The position numbers were made by a program, and so were the translations under genes. Of a stretch of 64,000 nt of DNA, positions 42,499-50,696 are shown one piece after another (the first letter of the stretch is position 1; each line of letters starts with the position of its first letter). The stretch is taken from assembly GCA_964549495.1 (NCBI GenBank), contig CAZJWJ010000011.1, forward strand, positions 11,182 to 75,181, written 5' to 3'. This stretch comes from JACKBJ01 sp964549495. GTDB lineage: Bacteria; Chloroflexota; Anaerolineae; Epilineales; Epilineaceae. The notes beneath the pieces are model-generated. The model did not search any database and was not told where the DNA came from. It was given only the letters and a program-made list of their open reading frames with translations.

Positions 42499-44067
42499 AT
42501 GGCTTCAGTCAGTGCGCCGGCGGCCGTGGAGAGCATCGCCATCGTCGACTATGGAGGGCAGACGGCGCAGCTGATCGCGCGGCGGGTGCGGGAGCAGGGG
42601 GTGTTCTGCGAGCTCCTGCCCTGGGATGCGCCGCGGGAGGTCTTCGAGGCGCTGGATCCGCGGGGCTACATCCTGTCCGGGGGACCGAACAGCGTCTACG
42701 ACGAAGGCGCGCCGAGCTTGCCGGCGATCGTGCTCGAGAGCGGCCGGCCGGTGCTCGGGATCTGCTACGGGATGCAGCTGTTGGCCCATGCGCTGGGCGG
42801 GACGGTGGCGCCGGCCGAGCATCGCGAGTACGGGCTGAGCGAGATCGAGCTGGACGTTGCGCTGCCGCTCTTCGTCGACCTGCCTGAGCAGATGACGGTC
42901 TGGATGAGCCATGGCGACCGTGTCGACGCGCTGCCGGAAGGCTTCCGTCCGCTGGGCCACACGCAGAACGCGCCGCTGGCGATCATGGGCGATCCCGAGC
43001 GCGACTACTACGCGGTGCAGTTCCACCCCGAGGTGACCCACACGCCGCGGGGCTCGATGCTGCTGGGCAACTTCGTCCGGCGGGTCTGCGGCTGCGCGGG
43101 TGACTGGACGCCGGCCCGCTTCGTCGAGCTGGCCATCGAGGAGATCCAGGAGACGGTCGCGGATGGTCATGTGCTGGTGGCCATCTCCGGCGGCGTCGAC
43201 AGCTCGGTGATGGCGGCCCTGGTGCATCGGGCGGTGGGCGATCGGATGCGGGCCTTCTTCATCGACCACGGGCTCTTGCGCGAGGGCGAGCCGGAGGAGG
43301 TGGGCCTGCTCTTCGAGGTCCTGGGCATCCCGGTGACGATGGTCGATGCGCGCGAGCGCTTCCTGGGCGCGCTGGCCGGCATCGAGGAGCCCGAGACCAA
43401 GCGCAAGATCATCGGCGAATGCTTCGTGCGCGAGTTCGAGCGCCAGGCGGCGGCCGTCGGGCAGTTCGACTTCCTGGCCCAGGGCACGCTCTACCCGGAT
43501 GTGATCGAGTCGGCCACGCCGGCCACCAAGAGCGCCCACAAGATCAAGACCCACCACAACGTGGGCGGCCTGCCGGAGGATATGGAGTTCGAGGTCATCG
43601 AGCCGCTGCGCTTCCTCTTCAAGGACGAGGTGCGCCAGGTGGGCCGCGAGCTGGGCCTGCCCGAGCGCGTGGTCATGCGCCAGCCCTTCCCCGGCCCGGG
43701 GCTGGCGGTGCGCATCCTGGGCGACTGCACGCCCGAGAAGCTGGCCACCTTGCGCCAGGCCGATGCCATCCTGCGCCACGAGATCGAGGCCCGAGCGGAG
43801 GATCTGGGCCCGGAGATGCCCTGGCAGTACTTTGCCGTGCTGACCCCGCTGCGCTCGGTGGGCGTGATGGGCGACCAGCGCACCTACGGCAACCTGGTTG
43901 GCCTGCGGGCGGTGACCAGCCTGGACGGCATGACCGCCGACTGGGCCAAGCTGCCACCGGATCTGCTCACCCGCATCGCCACGCGCATCGTCAACGAGGT
44001 GGCCGGCGTCAACCGCGTGGTCTACGACATCAGCTCCAAGCCGCCGTCGACCATCGAATGGGAGTGA
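42499..44067 (+). CDS. guaA: GMP synthase (glutamine-hydrolysing)
   Basis: 522 residues, standard length. The class I glutamine amidotransferase domain has GICYGMQLLAHALGG (catalytic Cys89) and a YAVQFHPEVTHTPRG block with the triad His/Glu. The ATP-pyrophosphatase domain has the P-loop ISGGVDSSVMA, and KSAHKIKTHHNVGGLPEDM follows. The C-terminus ends with VYDISSKPPSTIEWE as in all GuaA. It converts XMP to GMP with glutamine and ATP in the cytoplasm. It lies 5 bases after the RHH gene; AAGGATG is a modest ribosome site. Confident. Confidence 0.98.
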   Translation: MASVSAPAAVESIAIVDYGGQTAQLIARRVREQGVFCELLPWDAPREVFEALDPRGYILSGGPNSVYDEGAPSLPAIVLESGRPVLGICYGMQLLAHALGGTVAPAEHREYGLSEIELDVALPLFVDLPEQMTVWMSHGDRVDALPEGFRPLGHTQNAPLAIMGDPERDYYAVQFHPEVTHTPRGSMLLGNFVRRVCGCAGDWTPARFVELAIEEIQETVADGHVLVAISGGVDSSVMAALVHRAVGDRMRAFFIDHGLLREGEPEEVGLLFEVLGIPVTMVDARERFLGALAGIEEPETKRKIIGECFVREFERQAAAVGQFDFLAQGTLYPDVIESATPATKSAHKIKTHHNVGGLPEDMEFEVIEPLRFLFKDEVRQVGRELGLPERVVMRQPFPGPGLAVRILGDCTPEKLATLRQADAILRHEIEARAEDLGPEMPWQYFAVLTPLRSVGVMGDQRTYGNLVGLRAVTSLDGMTADWAKLPPDLLTRIATRIVNEVAGVNRVVYDISSKPPSTIEWE

Positions 44068-44293
44068 GCTGGTCACGCGATCTTCGAAGTCGACGCGACG
44101 TCGACGCGAGGCCGGCGCAACTGTGAGGTCGCATGTTGCGTACGCCATGCCCTGAGCCCTCGAAGCTCGCAACGCCGCGAGTCATGCAATCCGCGCCGAA
44201 CGAGGATCGCGAGCCTGCGCGATCCCGTCCCGACAAGCACAGATCCTCTTCGGGCCGGCTCGCCGCCGGCCACCCATCTGCAAGGAGCCACCC

Positions 44294-44878
44294 GTGTCCC
44301 CGCTTCTGATGATGCTCTTGCCCGTCGTCCTGATCGTCCTCGTCCTGGTCTGGGGCGTGGCGGTCTACAACAAGTTGGTCGCCCTTCGTACTCGCGCCGA
44401 TGGATCCTGGTCCGACATCGACGTGCAGCTCAAGCGCCGGCACGACTTGGTCGGCAACCTGGTCGAGACCGTCAAGGGCTATGCCGGCCACGAGCGCGAG
44501 ACCCTCGAGGCCGTGGTCGAGGCCCGCAACCAGGCGGCTGGCGCGCTCAAGGCGGGCGATCCGGCGGCGACTGCCGCCGCCGAGGGCTTGCTCGGTTCGC
44601 GCCTGGGCTCGATCTTCGCCCTGGCCGAGTCCTATCCCGACCTGAAGGCCAACGAGGGCTTCCGCGACCTGCAGCGCTCGCTGGAGGAGCTGGAGACGGC
44701 CATTCAGGACGCCCGGCGCTACTACAACGCCGTGGTGCGCGACCTCAACACCCGCATCCAGTCGCTGCCCGACATGATCGTGGCCCGCGCCGGCGGCTTC
44801 CACGAGTACGCCTTCTTCGAGCTGAGCGACGCCTCCGAGGCCCAGGTGCCCCAGGTGAGCTTCGGCTCGGGGAGCTGA
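44294..44878 (+). CDS. lemA: LemA family protein
   Basis: 194 residues from GTG 44294, with AAGGAG 6 bases upstream. One N-terminal membrane segment (LLPVVLIVLVLVWGVAVYN) is followed by the helical LemA domain: RTRADGSWSDIDVQLKRRHDLVGNLVETVKGYAGHE, EAVVEARNQA, LAESYPDLKANEGFRDLQRSLEELETAIQDARRYYN and LNTRIQSLPD. The family has unknown function and often stands beside a DUF2207 gene, as here. A GC hairpin (44253-44271) precedes the ribosome site. The stop is 2 bases before the next start. Confidence 0.95.
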   Translation: MSPLLMMLLPVVLIVLVLVWGVAVYNKLVALRTRADGSWSDIDVQLKRRHDLVGNLVETVKGYAGHERETLEAVVEARNQAAGALKAGDPAATAAAEGLLGSRLGSIFALAESYPDLKANEGFRDLQRSLEELETAIQDARRYYNAVVRDLNTRIQSLPDMIVARAGGFHEYAFFELSDASEAQVPQVSFGSGS

Positions 44879-44880
44879 TC

Positions 44881-46716
44881 ATGCCAGCGCTCCGTCGATC
44901 CGAGGGGCCGGCGTCGTCGCGACGGCCCGATGCCGCGTACCCCGACGTCTCGACCGCCCAGCACCGAGTCCCGCATGGCCGCGCGCTGCTGGTCGCCTGG
45001 CTGGCGGCCCTTGGATTGGCGGCGCTCTTGGCCCGCCCTGCCGCCGCCGACCTGGGCGGTTACGTCATCCGCAACTACGACACCGACATCACGGTCCAGG
45101 AAGACGCCCGGCTGTTGGTCGAGGAGCGCATCGAGGTCGACTTCTCCGCGCCGCGCCGCGGCATCTACCGCAACATCCCGGTGCGCTACACCGATCCACG
45201 CGGCTTTGCCTATGCCATCGGATTCCGGCTGATCGAGGTCGTCGACGAGGAGGGGCGGTCGCAGCAGACGAAGGTGACCAACGAGGGCGCGCAGGTGAGC
45301 ATCCGCATCGGCGATCCGGATCGCACCATCACCGGCCGGCAGGTCTACGTGATCCGCTACCGCGTCAGCGGCGCGCTGACCCAGTCCGGCGAGACCGACG
45401 AGCTCTATTGGAACGCCATCGGCGACGAGTGGTTCACCACCATCGACGCGGCGACGGTGCAGGTGCACCTGCCGGCCTCGGTCGGCGACGCCGATATCGT
45501 CTCGAATGCCTGGTCGGGTCGCTTCGGTAGCACCGAGAGCGATGTGAGCATCGACGCGGCGGATGCCCAGGCGATCGACTTCCAGGTCGATCGCAGCCTG
45601 GAGCCCAACGAGAGCGTGACCGTCCGCGTCGCCTGGCCATCGGGTCACGTCGATTTCCCCAGCGCGCTGGAGATCTGGCTTCGACGCCTGGCCGAGAACT
45701 GGGTGATCTTCCTGCCCTTCCTAGCCTTGTTCTACCTGATGCGGCGCTACCGCGCCGGCGGGCGCGATCCGGAGGGGCCGGCGGCGGTGACCGTCCGCTA
45801 CGAGGCGCCCGAGGGCGTAGGGCCGGGCGAGATCGGCACCATCATCGACGAGAAGGTCGACCTGGTCGACATCACGGCCACCCTGGTCGACCTGGCCGTG
45901 CGGGGCTACCTGAAGATCGAGGTCGAGGAGGAGGAAGGCTTCCTACGCTCGCGCGAGGTCACCGTCTACGAGCGCTTGCCCGACAAGGACGCCTCGGGTT
46001 TGATGAAGCACGAGCGGGAGCTCTTGGACGCGCTCTTCACCTCGGGCGATCGGGTCTCCAGCGAGGACCTCAAGGAAAAGTTCTACAAGCACCTCCCGGA
46101 CATCAAGAACGCCTTGTACGGACAGATGACCCAGGACGGCCTCTTCCGCGACGACCCGGAAACGGTGCGCATGGGATTCTATGCCGGCGGCTTCCTGCTG
46201 GGTTTCCTGGCCTTCTTCGTGGGGCTTGCCTGGGCCTGGTGGCGCGGCATGCTGATGCCCTATGCCATGATCGCGCCGGCCATCTCCGGCGTCGGGATCG
46301 CGCTGCTCTACTTCCTCTTCGCCGGCGCCATGCCCAGCCGCGGCAAGCGCGGCGTCGAGCTCAAGGCCTGGGCCGAGGGCTTCCAGGAGTTCGTCGACCG
46401 CGTCGAGTCCGACCGGCTCGAGCGCGCCGAGGCCCGCAACGCTTTCGAGTCCCTCCTGCCCTATGCCATGGCCTTGGGCGTGGCCGCCACCTGGGCCAAG
46501 AAGTTCGAGGGCATCTACGAGGAGGCGGGACCCACCTGGTACGTCGGCCCGCACATGCACGGGCATATCTCGACCCGCTCGATGGAGAGCAGCCTCAGCT
46601 CGGCCATGGCCGCCACGGCCACCCACATGGCCCAGGCGCCGCGCTCCAGCGGCTCGAGCGGTGGCGGCGGCTTCTCCGGTGGCGGCTTCGGCGGCGGTGG
46701 GGGCGGCAGCTGGTAG
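44881..46716 (+). CDS. DUF2207 membrane protein with Gly-rich C-terminus
   Basis: 611 residues. After a signal-like segment (ALLVAWLAALGLAALLARPAAA) comes the DUF2207 extracytoplasmic domain (about 55-250: YDTDITVQEDARLLVEERIEVDFSAPRRGIYRNIPVRY). A membrane helix (WVIFLPFLALFYLM) leads to a cytoplasmic domain, and two more helices follow (about 440-485). The end is a GGGGFSGGGFGGGGGGSW tail, a hallmark of the family. Together with LemA it forms a conserved pair of unknown role. The start is 2 bases after lemA, so they form one operon. Confidence 0.9.
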   Translation: MPALRRSEGPASSRRPDAAYPDVSTAQHRVPHGRALLVAWLAALGLAALLARPAAADLGGYVIRNYDTDITVQEDARLLVEERIEVDFSAPRRGIYRNIPVRYTDPRGFAYAIGFRLIEVVDEEGRSQQTKVTNEGAQVSIRIGDPDRTITGRQVYVIRYRVSGALTQSGETDELYWNAIGDEWFTTIDAATVQVHLPASVGDADIVSNAWSGRFGSTESDVSIDAADAQAIDFQVDRSLEPNESVTVRVAWPSGHVDFPSALEIWLRRLAENWVIFLPFLALFYLMRRYRAGGRDPEGPAAVTVRYEAPEGVGPGEIGTIIDEKVDLVDITATLVDLAVRGYLKIEVEEEEGFLRSREVTVYERLPDKDASGLMKHERELLDALFTSGDRVSSEDLKEKFYKHLPDIKNALYGQMTQDGLFRDDPETVRMGFYAGGFLLGFLAFFVGLAWAWWRGMLMPYAMIAPAISGVGIALLYFLFAGAMPSRGKRGVELKAWAEGFQEFVDRVESDRLERAEARNAFESLLPYAMALGVAATWAKKFEGIYEEAGPTWYVGPHMHGHISTRSMESSLSSAMAATATHMAQAPRSSGSSGGGGFSGGGFGGGGGGSW

Positions 46717-46731
46717 GAAGAGATCGTCCGG

Positions 46732-46758
46732 CACCGGACCACCGATCGAGGTCCGGTG
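46732..46758 (+). terminator. Hairpin after the lemA-DUF2207 operon
   Basis: A perfect 9-bp stem (46732-46740 with 46750-46758) has a 9-base loop and is followed by TT only. TTGACA follows at 46759 but has no good -10 partner. Confidence 0.5.
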
Positions 46759-46887
46759 TTGACAGAACCGGCAGGACCAAGCCGACCATTGAGCCGTAGC
46801 GTGACGATGCTGCAACACCGTATCCGTAACTTCGAGACCGAAGGAAAGACGCCGACGACTGCCGCGCGAACTCCAGGAGACTCCAGG

Positions 46888-49800
46888 ATGATCCGTCTTG
46901 CTCGACCGACCCGCCTGTTCGCATCGCTCTGCTTGCTCTTTGCGATGGCCGCGACCGGCGCCGCCGCCGCGACTCCGTCCGAGGCGGGCGCGAAGGAGGA
47001 TCGCGCCGAGCCCTTCGCGCTGCATGTACAGGGCCCGCCGCGGAGCGCGCGCTACATCGTCCAGCTTAGCGAGCCGCCGCTGGCCACCTATCGGGGCGGG
47101 CAGTCGGGACTCGAGGCGACGGCCATCCTGCCGGCCCACACGGCAGGTGGGCAAGGCCATGTAGCCCCGGTCGGTCCGGGCGCGGATGGCCGAGCGCGAC
47201 TCGACACGGAGTCGCCGGCCGCGCGGGCCTACCGCAGCCACCTCCTGGACCGGCAGGCCGAGCTGGAAGGCCGGATCGCGGGCCTCGCGCCCGAGGCGCG
47301 GGCGCAGTACCACTACACCACCCTGCTCAACGGCATCGTCTTGCGCCTGACCGAGGCACAGGCCGAGGCCGTGGCGGGCTTGCCCGGCGTGTTGGCGGTG
47401 CACGAGGCCGAGCGCATCGAACTGCGCATGGACGCCGCCAACCCGCTGGTCGGCGCCCCTGCCGCCTGGGAGGATCCGCGCATCGGCGGTCAGGCGGATG
47501 CCGGCCGCGGCGTTCGCATCGCCATCATCGACAGCGGCATCGCGGCCGACCACCCGCTCTTCGATGACGCGGGCTTCGAGGCGCCCGAAGGCTATCCGCA
47601 GGCATCGGTGACCGTCGGCGACGAGCGGCGCGAGCTGAACGGCCAGGAGCTGGAGCGCAGCACCAGCGCCAAGGTCATCGCAGCCCGCTACTACGTCAAC
47701 CCGGAAGCCTTCGAGGCCGATCCCGACACGCCCCGAGATCCGCGCCCGATCTTCAGCGGGCACGGCAGCCACGTAGCCGGCATCGCCGCCGGCCGCGCCG
47801 TAACCGGTGCGCCCAACAGCCACGGTCGCGGCGACATCGAGTTCTCCGGCCTGGCGCCCGGTGCCTGGCTGATGGCTTACCGCTTCGACGAAGCCTATAC
47901 CCCGGAGATCGTGCGGGCGATCGAGGACGCGGTGGCCGACGGAGCCGACGTGATCAACAACTCCTGGGGTACGGCCCTGATGAACGTGGTCAGCCCGGAG
48001 ACGCATCCCATCGCCCAGGCTTTCAAGTCCGCTGCCGCGGCCAACGTGGTGGTGGTGGCGGCGGCCGGCAACTCGGGCGGGATGGGTCCGGCCTCGCTGG
48101 GCGGGCCGCATCAGATGATCGACGAGGTGATCACCGTCGGCAACAGCCAGACGGGTCGCACGCTGCACTACATGGTGCGCGCCGAAGACGAAGGTCTGCC
48201 CGAGGCGCTGCGCGTCCAGGAAGGCCTCTACATCGACAATGGCCCGCACGGGCCGGATTGGGACCGGCTGCGGGCGCCGGCGCTCCTGGCGAATGCCTGC
48301 TCCGATGATCCGGCGGCGCTCGCGGACCGCGTTCTCCTGGTCGACTTCGAGGCGCCCTGTCCGGACTTGCCGGTCGACCTTCCGCCGGACTTCGATCCGG
48401 AGCTCTTGGAGGCCATGCCGGACTTCTTCAAGCAGACCGCGGCCGCGCACGCCGCCGGGGCCGATGCGGTGGTCTTCTACCTCTCCGGCGACAACCCCTT
48501 CATCTTGCTGCTCTTCGTGCTCTGGGAGCTGATCAAGGGCCTGCTGCCCGGACTCGACCAGATCCAAGCTGCGCCGGCCTTCCTGATCCTGGGCGAGGAA
48601 GCCGGTCAGCTGGTCGAATGGTCGGCAACCCATCCGACGCTGGAGATCCTGCTCGACATCACGCCCGAGGCCCAGGTCGATCCGGCGGCCATCGACATGG
48701 CGGCGCCCTCGACCAGCCAGGGCCCCAACCCGGCCGATACCCGCCTGCCGGTCAAGCCGGACCTCTCGGCACCCGGTACCGACATCCTCTCGGCCAACGC
48801 GGTCGATGGGGAGGCGGCCGGCTACATGCTGGCCACCGGAACCAGCATGTCCAGCCCGGCGGTGGCCGGCGCAGCGGTCTTGCTGCGCCAAGCCCATCCC
48901 CACTGGACCCCGGCCCAGGTCAAGGCCGCCCTGATGAACACCAGCGAACCGGTGGTCAAGCTGGAGAACAGCCAGGCGCTGGCGCCGGTGACCACCCAGG
49001 GTGCCGGGCGCCTGCGGGTGGATCGTGCGCTCGACCCTGGCCTCTTGCTCGACCCGCCCTCGCTCAACCTGGGTCTGCGGCGCGATGGCGAGATGGCCTT
49101 CGAGGTGACGGCCCTCGATGCCAGAGCCCAAGCCGACGGTCCCGTCGACTACCGCCTGCGCCACGAGCCGGGGCAGACGGAAGCCGGCCTGCGCTTGGAG
49201 CTGCCGGAGACGAGGAGCGTGCCGGCCGGCGGGACGGTTCGCTTCGATGCGCGCTTCGCGCTGTCCGGCCTACCGGCTGGTAGCTACGATGGCCGCATCG
49301 TCCTGGAGAGCGACCAGCACCTGCTGCGGATTCCCTATGCGCTGCAGGTGCCCGGCGAGGCCAAGGACGTGCTCTTGATCAATGTCGTGGCCAGCTATGA
49401 GTCTCCGGCCGAGGGCGAGCCTTCCGAGTTGCTGGACCGGACCGACAATGCCGACTTCTGGACCGAGGCCCTGGACAAGGCCGAGCTGAGCCACGAGGTC
49501 TGGACGGTGGCCGTCGACGCCGAGGACGAGCGCGTGGACGAACGCGACGGCATGCCGCCGCTGTCCGAATTGCAGCGCTTCTCGCTGGTCATCGTGGCCG
49601 GCGGCGAGGGCAACGTGCCCTTGGAGGGCATGACCCGCGGCATGACCCCCTTGCAGATGTACCTCTTGGGTGGGGGCGCCATGCTGGCCAGCGGTCACCG
49701 CTGGCCGCACGGTCTGCGCAGCGTCGGGGGTTCCGGTAGCCAGTCGGCCGGCGCCATGTTCCTGCTCCACCGCTACTTCGCCGGCTTCGAGATGCTCCAG

Positions 49801-50550
49801 GACGACGTGGAGCACGATGGGCCCTTCCTGCCGCGCCGGCTATTCGACAAGCCGCTGCGCTTCGAGTCGGGCTGGGATCCGGTGGCCGAGAGCCCCGGCC
49901 TGGTCGACCTGGGCCGGCCCCTCGAGCAGCTGATCACCAGCGCGCCGCCCGGCATGCCGGCACCGGACAACCCCTGGTCGACGCCGGCCGAGCGGATCAT
50001 GCCCTATGCCCTGAGCTTCCTGGAGACCGAGGCCGGCCAGAGCGTGATGACCGGCGTCACGCCAGACGCGCGTCTGGAGCATCCGCAGGTCAGCCCGGAC
50101 ATCACCTGGCGGGCGATGATGGCCGCTTTCCCCGTCGAGTCGGTGGGCGGCGACCCGCGCGAGAGCCTGACCCGGGCCGAGCTGCTCGAACAGGTCTTCG
50201 CCTGGGCTACCGAGCCGGAGGATCTCGAGCTGCGCATCTCCGGGCCCGATGCGGTTGCCACCGGCCGGCCGATGCGCTTCGTGGTCGAGTCAGAGCTGCC
50301 GGAGGGCTTCAGCGGCATCGCTGGCTACCGCTGGGATCCGGGTGATGGCAGTCCGATCGAAGAGACCGAAATGCCGGTGCTCGAGCATCGCTTCGATGCG
50401 CCAGGCGAGACGATCCTGCGGGTCGAGCTGCAGTCCTTGGCCGGTCGCAGCTTCGTGGCCGAGTATCGGCTGAACATCGAGCCCGGCGAACCGCCCAGCT
50501 GGTCGCTGCACCTGCCGCTACTGCTGCGCAGTGCGGAGTTGGAACGCTGA
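46888..50550 (+). CDS. Exported subtilisin-like serine protease (S8) with x-LP-x-L tail
   Basis: 1220 residues. AGGAGA lies 7 bases before ATG 46888. A signal peptide (LFASLCLLFAMAATGAAAA) is followed by an inhibitor-I9-like propeptide (RYIVQLSEPPLATYRGG to about 190). The catalytic triad is complete: Asp215 in IIDSGIAADHP, His292 in GHGSHVAGIAAG and Ser653 in GTSMSSPAVAGAA. A protease-associated insert (about 420-600) separates His and Ser. Fibronectin-like (about 720-830) and a 380-residue unassigned region follow, then a PKD-like domain (about 1120-1200: YRWDPGDGSP). The protein ends LHLPLLLRSAELER. It is extracellular, probably anchored; targets unknown. A hairpin terminator follows. Confidence 0.93.
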   Translation: MIRLARPTRLFASLCLLFAMAATGAAAATPSEAGAKEDRAEPFALHVQGPPRSARYIVQLSEPPLATYRGGQSGLEATAILPAHTAGGQGHVAPVGPGADGRARLDTESPAARAYRSHLLDRQAELEGRIAGLAPEARAQYHYTTLLNGIVLRLTEAQAEAVAGLPGVLAVHEAERIELRMDAANPLVGAPAAWEDPRIGGQADAGRGVRIAIIDSGIAADHPLFDDAGFEAPEGYPQASVTVGDERRELNGQELERSTSAKVIAARYYVNPEAFEADPDTPRDPRPIFSGHGSHVAGIAAGRAVTGAPNSHGRGDIEFSGLAPGAWLMAYRFDEAYTPEIVRAIEDAVADGADVINNSWGTALMNVVSPETHPIAQAFKSAAAANVVVVAAAGNSGGMGPASLGGPHQMIDEVITVGNSQTGRTLHYMVRAEDEGLPEALRVQEGLYIDNGPHGPDWDRLRAPALLANACSDDPAALADRVLLVDFEAPCPDLPVDLPPDFDPELLEAMPDFFKQTAAAHAAGADAVVFYLSGDNPFILLLFVLWELIKGLLPGLDQIQAAPAFLILGEEAGQLVEWSATHPTLEILLDITPEAQVDPAAIDMAAPSTSQGPNPADTRLPVKPDLSAPGTDILSANAVDGEAAGYMLATGTSMSSPAVAGAAVLLRQAHPHWTPAQVKAALMNTSEPVVKLENSQALAPVTTQGAGRLRVDRALDPGLLLDPPSLNLGLRRDGEMAFEVTALDARAQADGPVDYRLRHEPGQTEAGLRLELPETRSVPAGGTVRFDARFALSGLPAGSYDGRIVLESDQHLLRIPYALQVPGEAKDVLLINVVASYESPAEGEPSELLDRTDNADFWTEALDKAELSHEVWTVAVDAEDERVDERDGMPPLSELQRFSLVIVAGGEGNVPLEGMTRGMTPLQMYLLGGGAMLASGHRWPHGLRSVGGSGSQSAGAMFLLHRYFAGFEMLQDDVEHDGPFLPRRLFDKPLRFESGWDPVAESPGLVDLGRPLEQLITSAPPGMPAPDNPWSTPAERIMPYALSFLETEAGQSVMTGVTPDARLEHPQVSPDITWRAMMAAFPVESVGGDPRESLTRAELLEQVFAWATEPEDLELRISGPDAVATGRPMRFVVESELPEGFSGIAGYRWDPGDGSPIEETEMPVLEHRFDAPGETILRVELQSLAGRSFVAEYRLNIEPGEPPSWSLHLPLLLRSAELER

Positions 50551-50624
50551 GGCCGCGATCCAGATGCGGGATGCCAGAGACCGGGGATCCGGTCGTCCGG
50601 TGCCTCGCGAAGGGTAGATGAACT

Positions 50625-50654
50625 CGGGGGCCGGCGTCACAGCGCCGGCCCCCG
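50625..50654 (+). terminator. Hairpin terminator after the subtilase gene
   Basis: A perfect 12-bp GC stem (50625-50636 with 50643-50654) has a 6-base loop. No T-run follows. Confidence 0.65.
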
Positions 50655-50660
50655 GTCTTC

Positions 50661-50689
50661 GTGACGCCGCCCGCAGACCGTGGCATGAT
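50661..50689 (+). promoter_or_regulatory. Weak promoter candidate, possibly leaderless
   Basis: GTGACG (50661-50666), 17-base spacer, extended -10 TGG-CATGAT (hexamer 50684-50689). ATG 50697 is 7 bases after the hexamer. There is no ribosome binding site for any start in this area. Confidence 0.35.
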
Positions 50690-50696
50690 GGTGCGC

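Noticed and set aside
44068..44293. Possible tRNA or small RNA between guaA and lemA
   Set aside because: Several short palindromes occur (for example GTCGAC twice), but no cloverleaf or conserved tRNA elements are present.
46759..46789. Promoter starting with TTGACA before the subtilase gene
   Set aside because: The -35 box is perfect but nothing resembling a -10 box lies 15-19 bases downstream.
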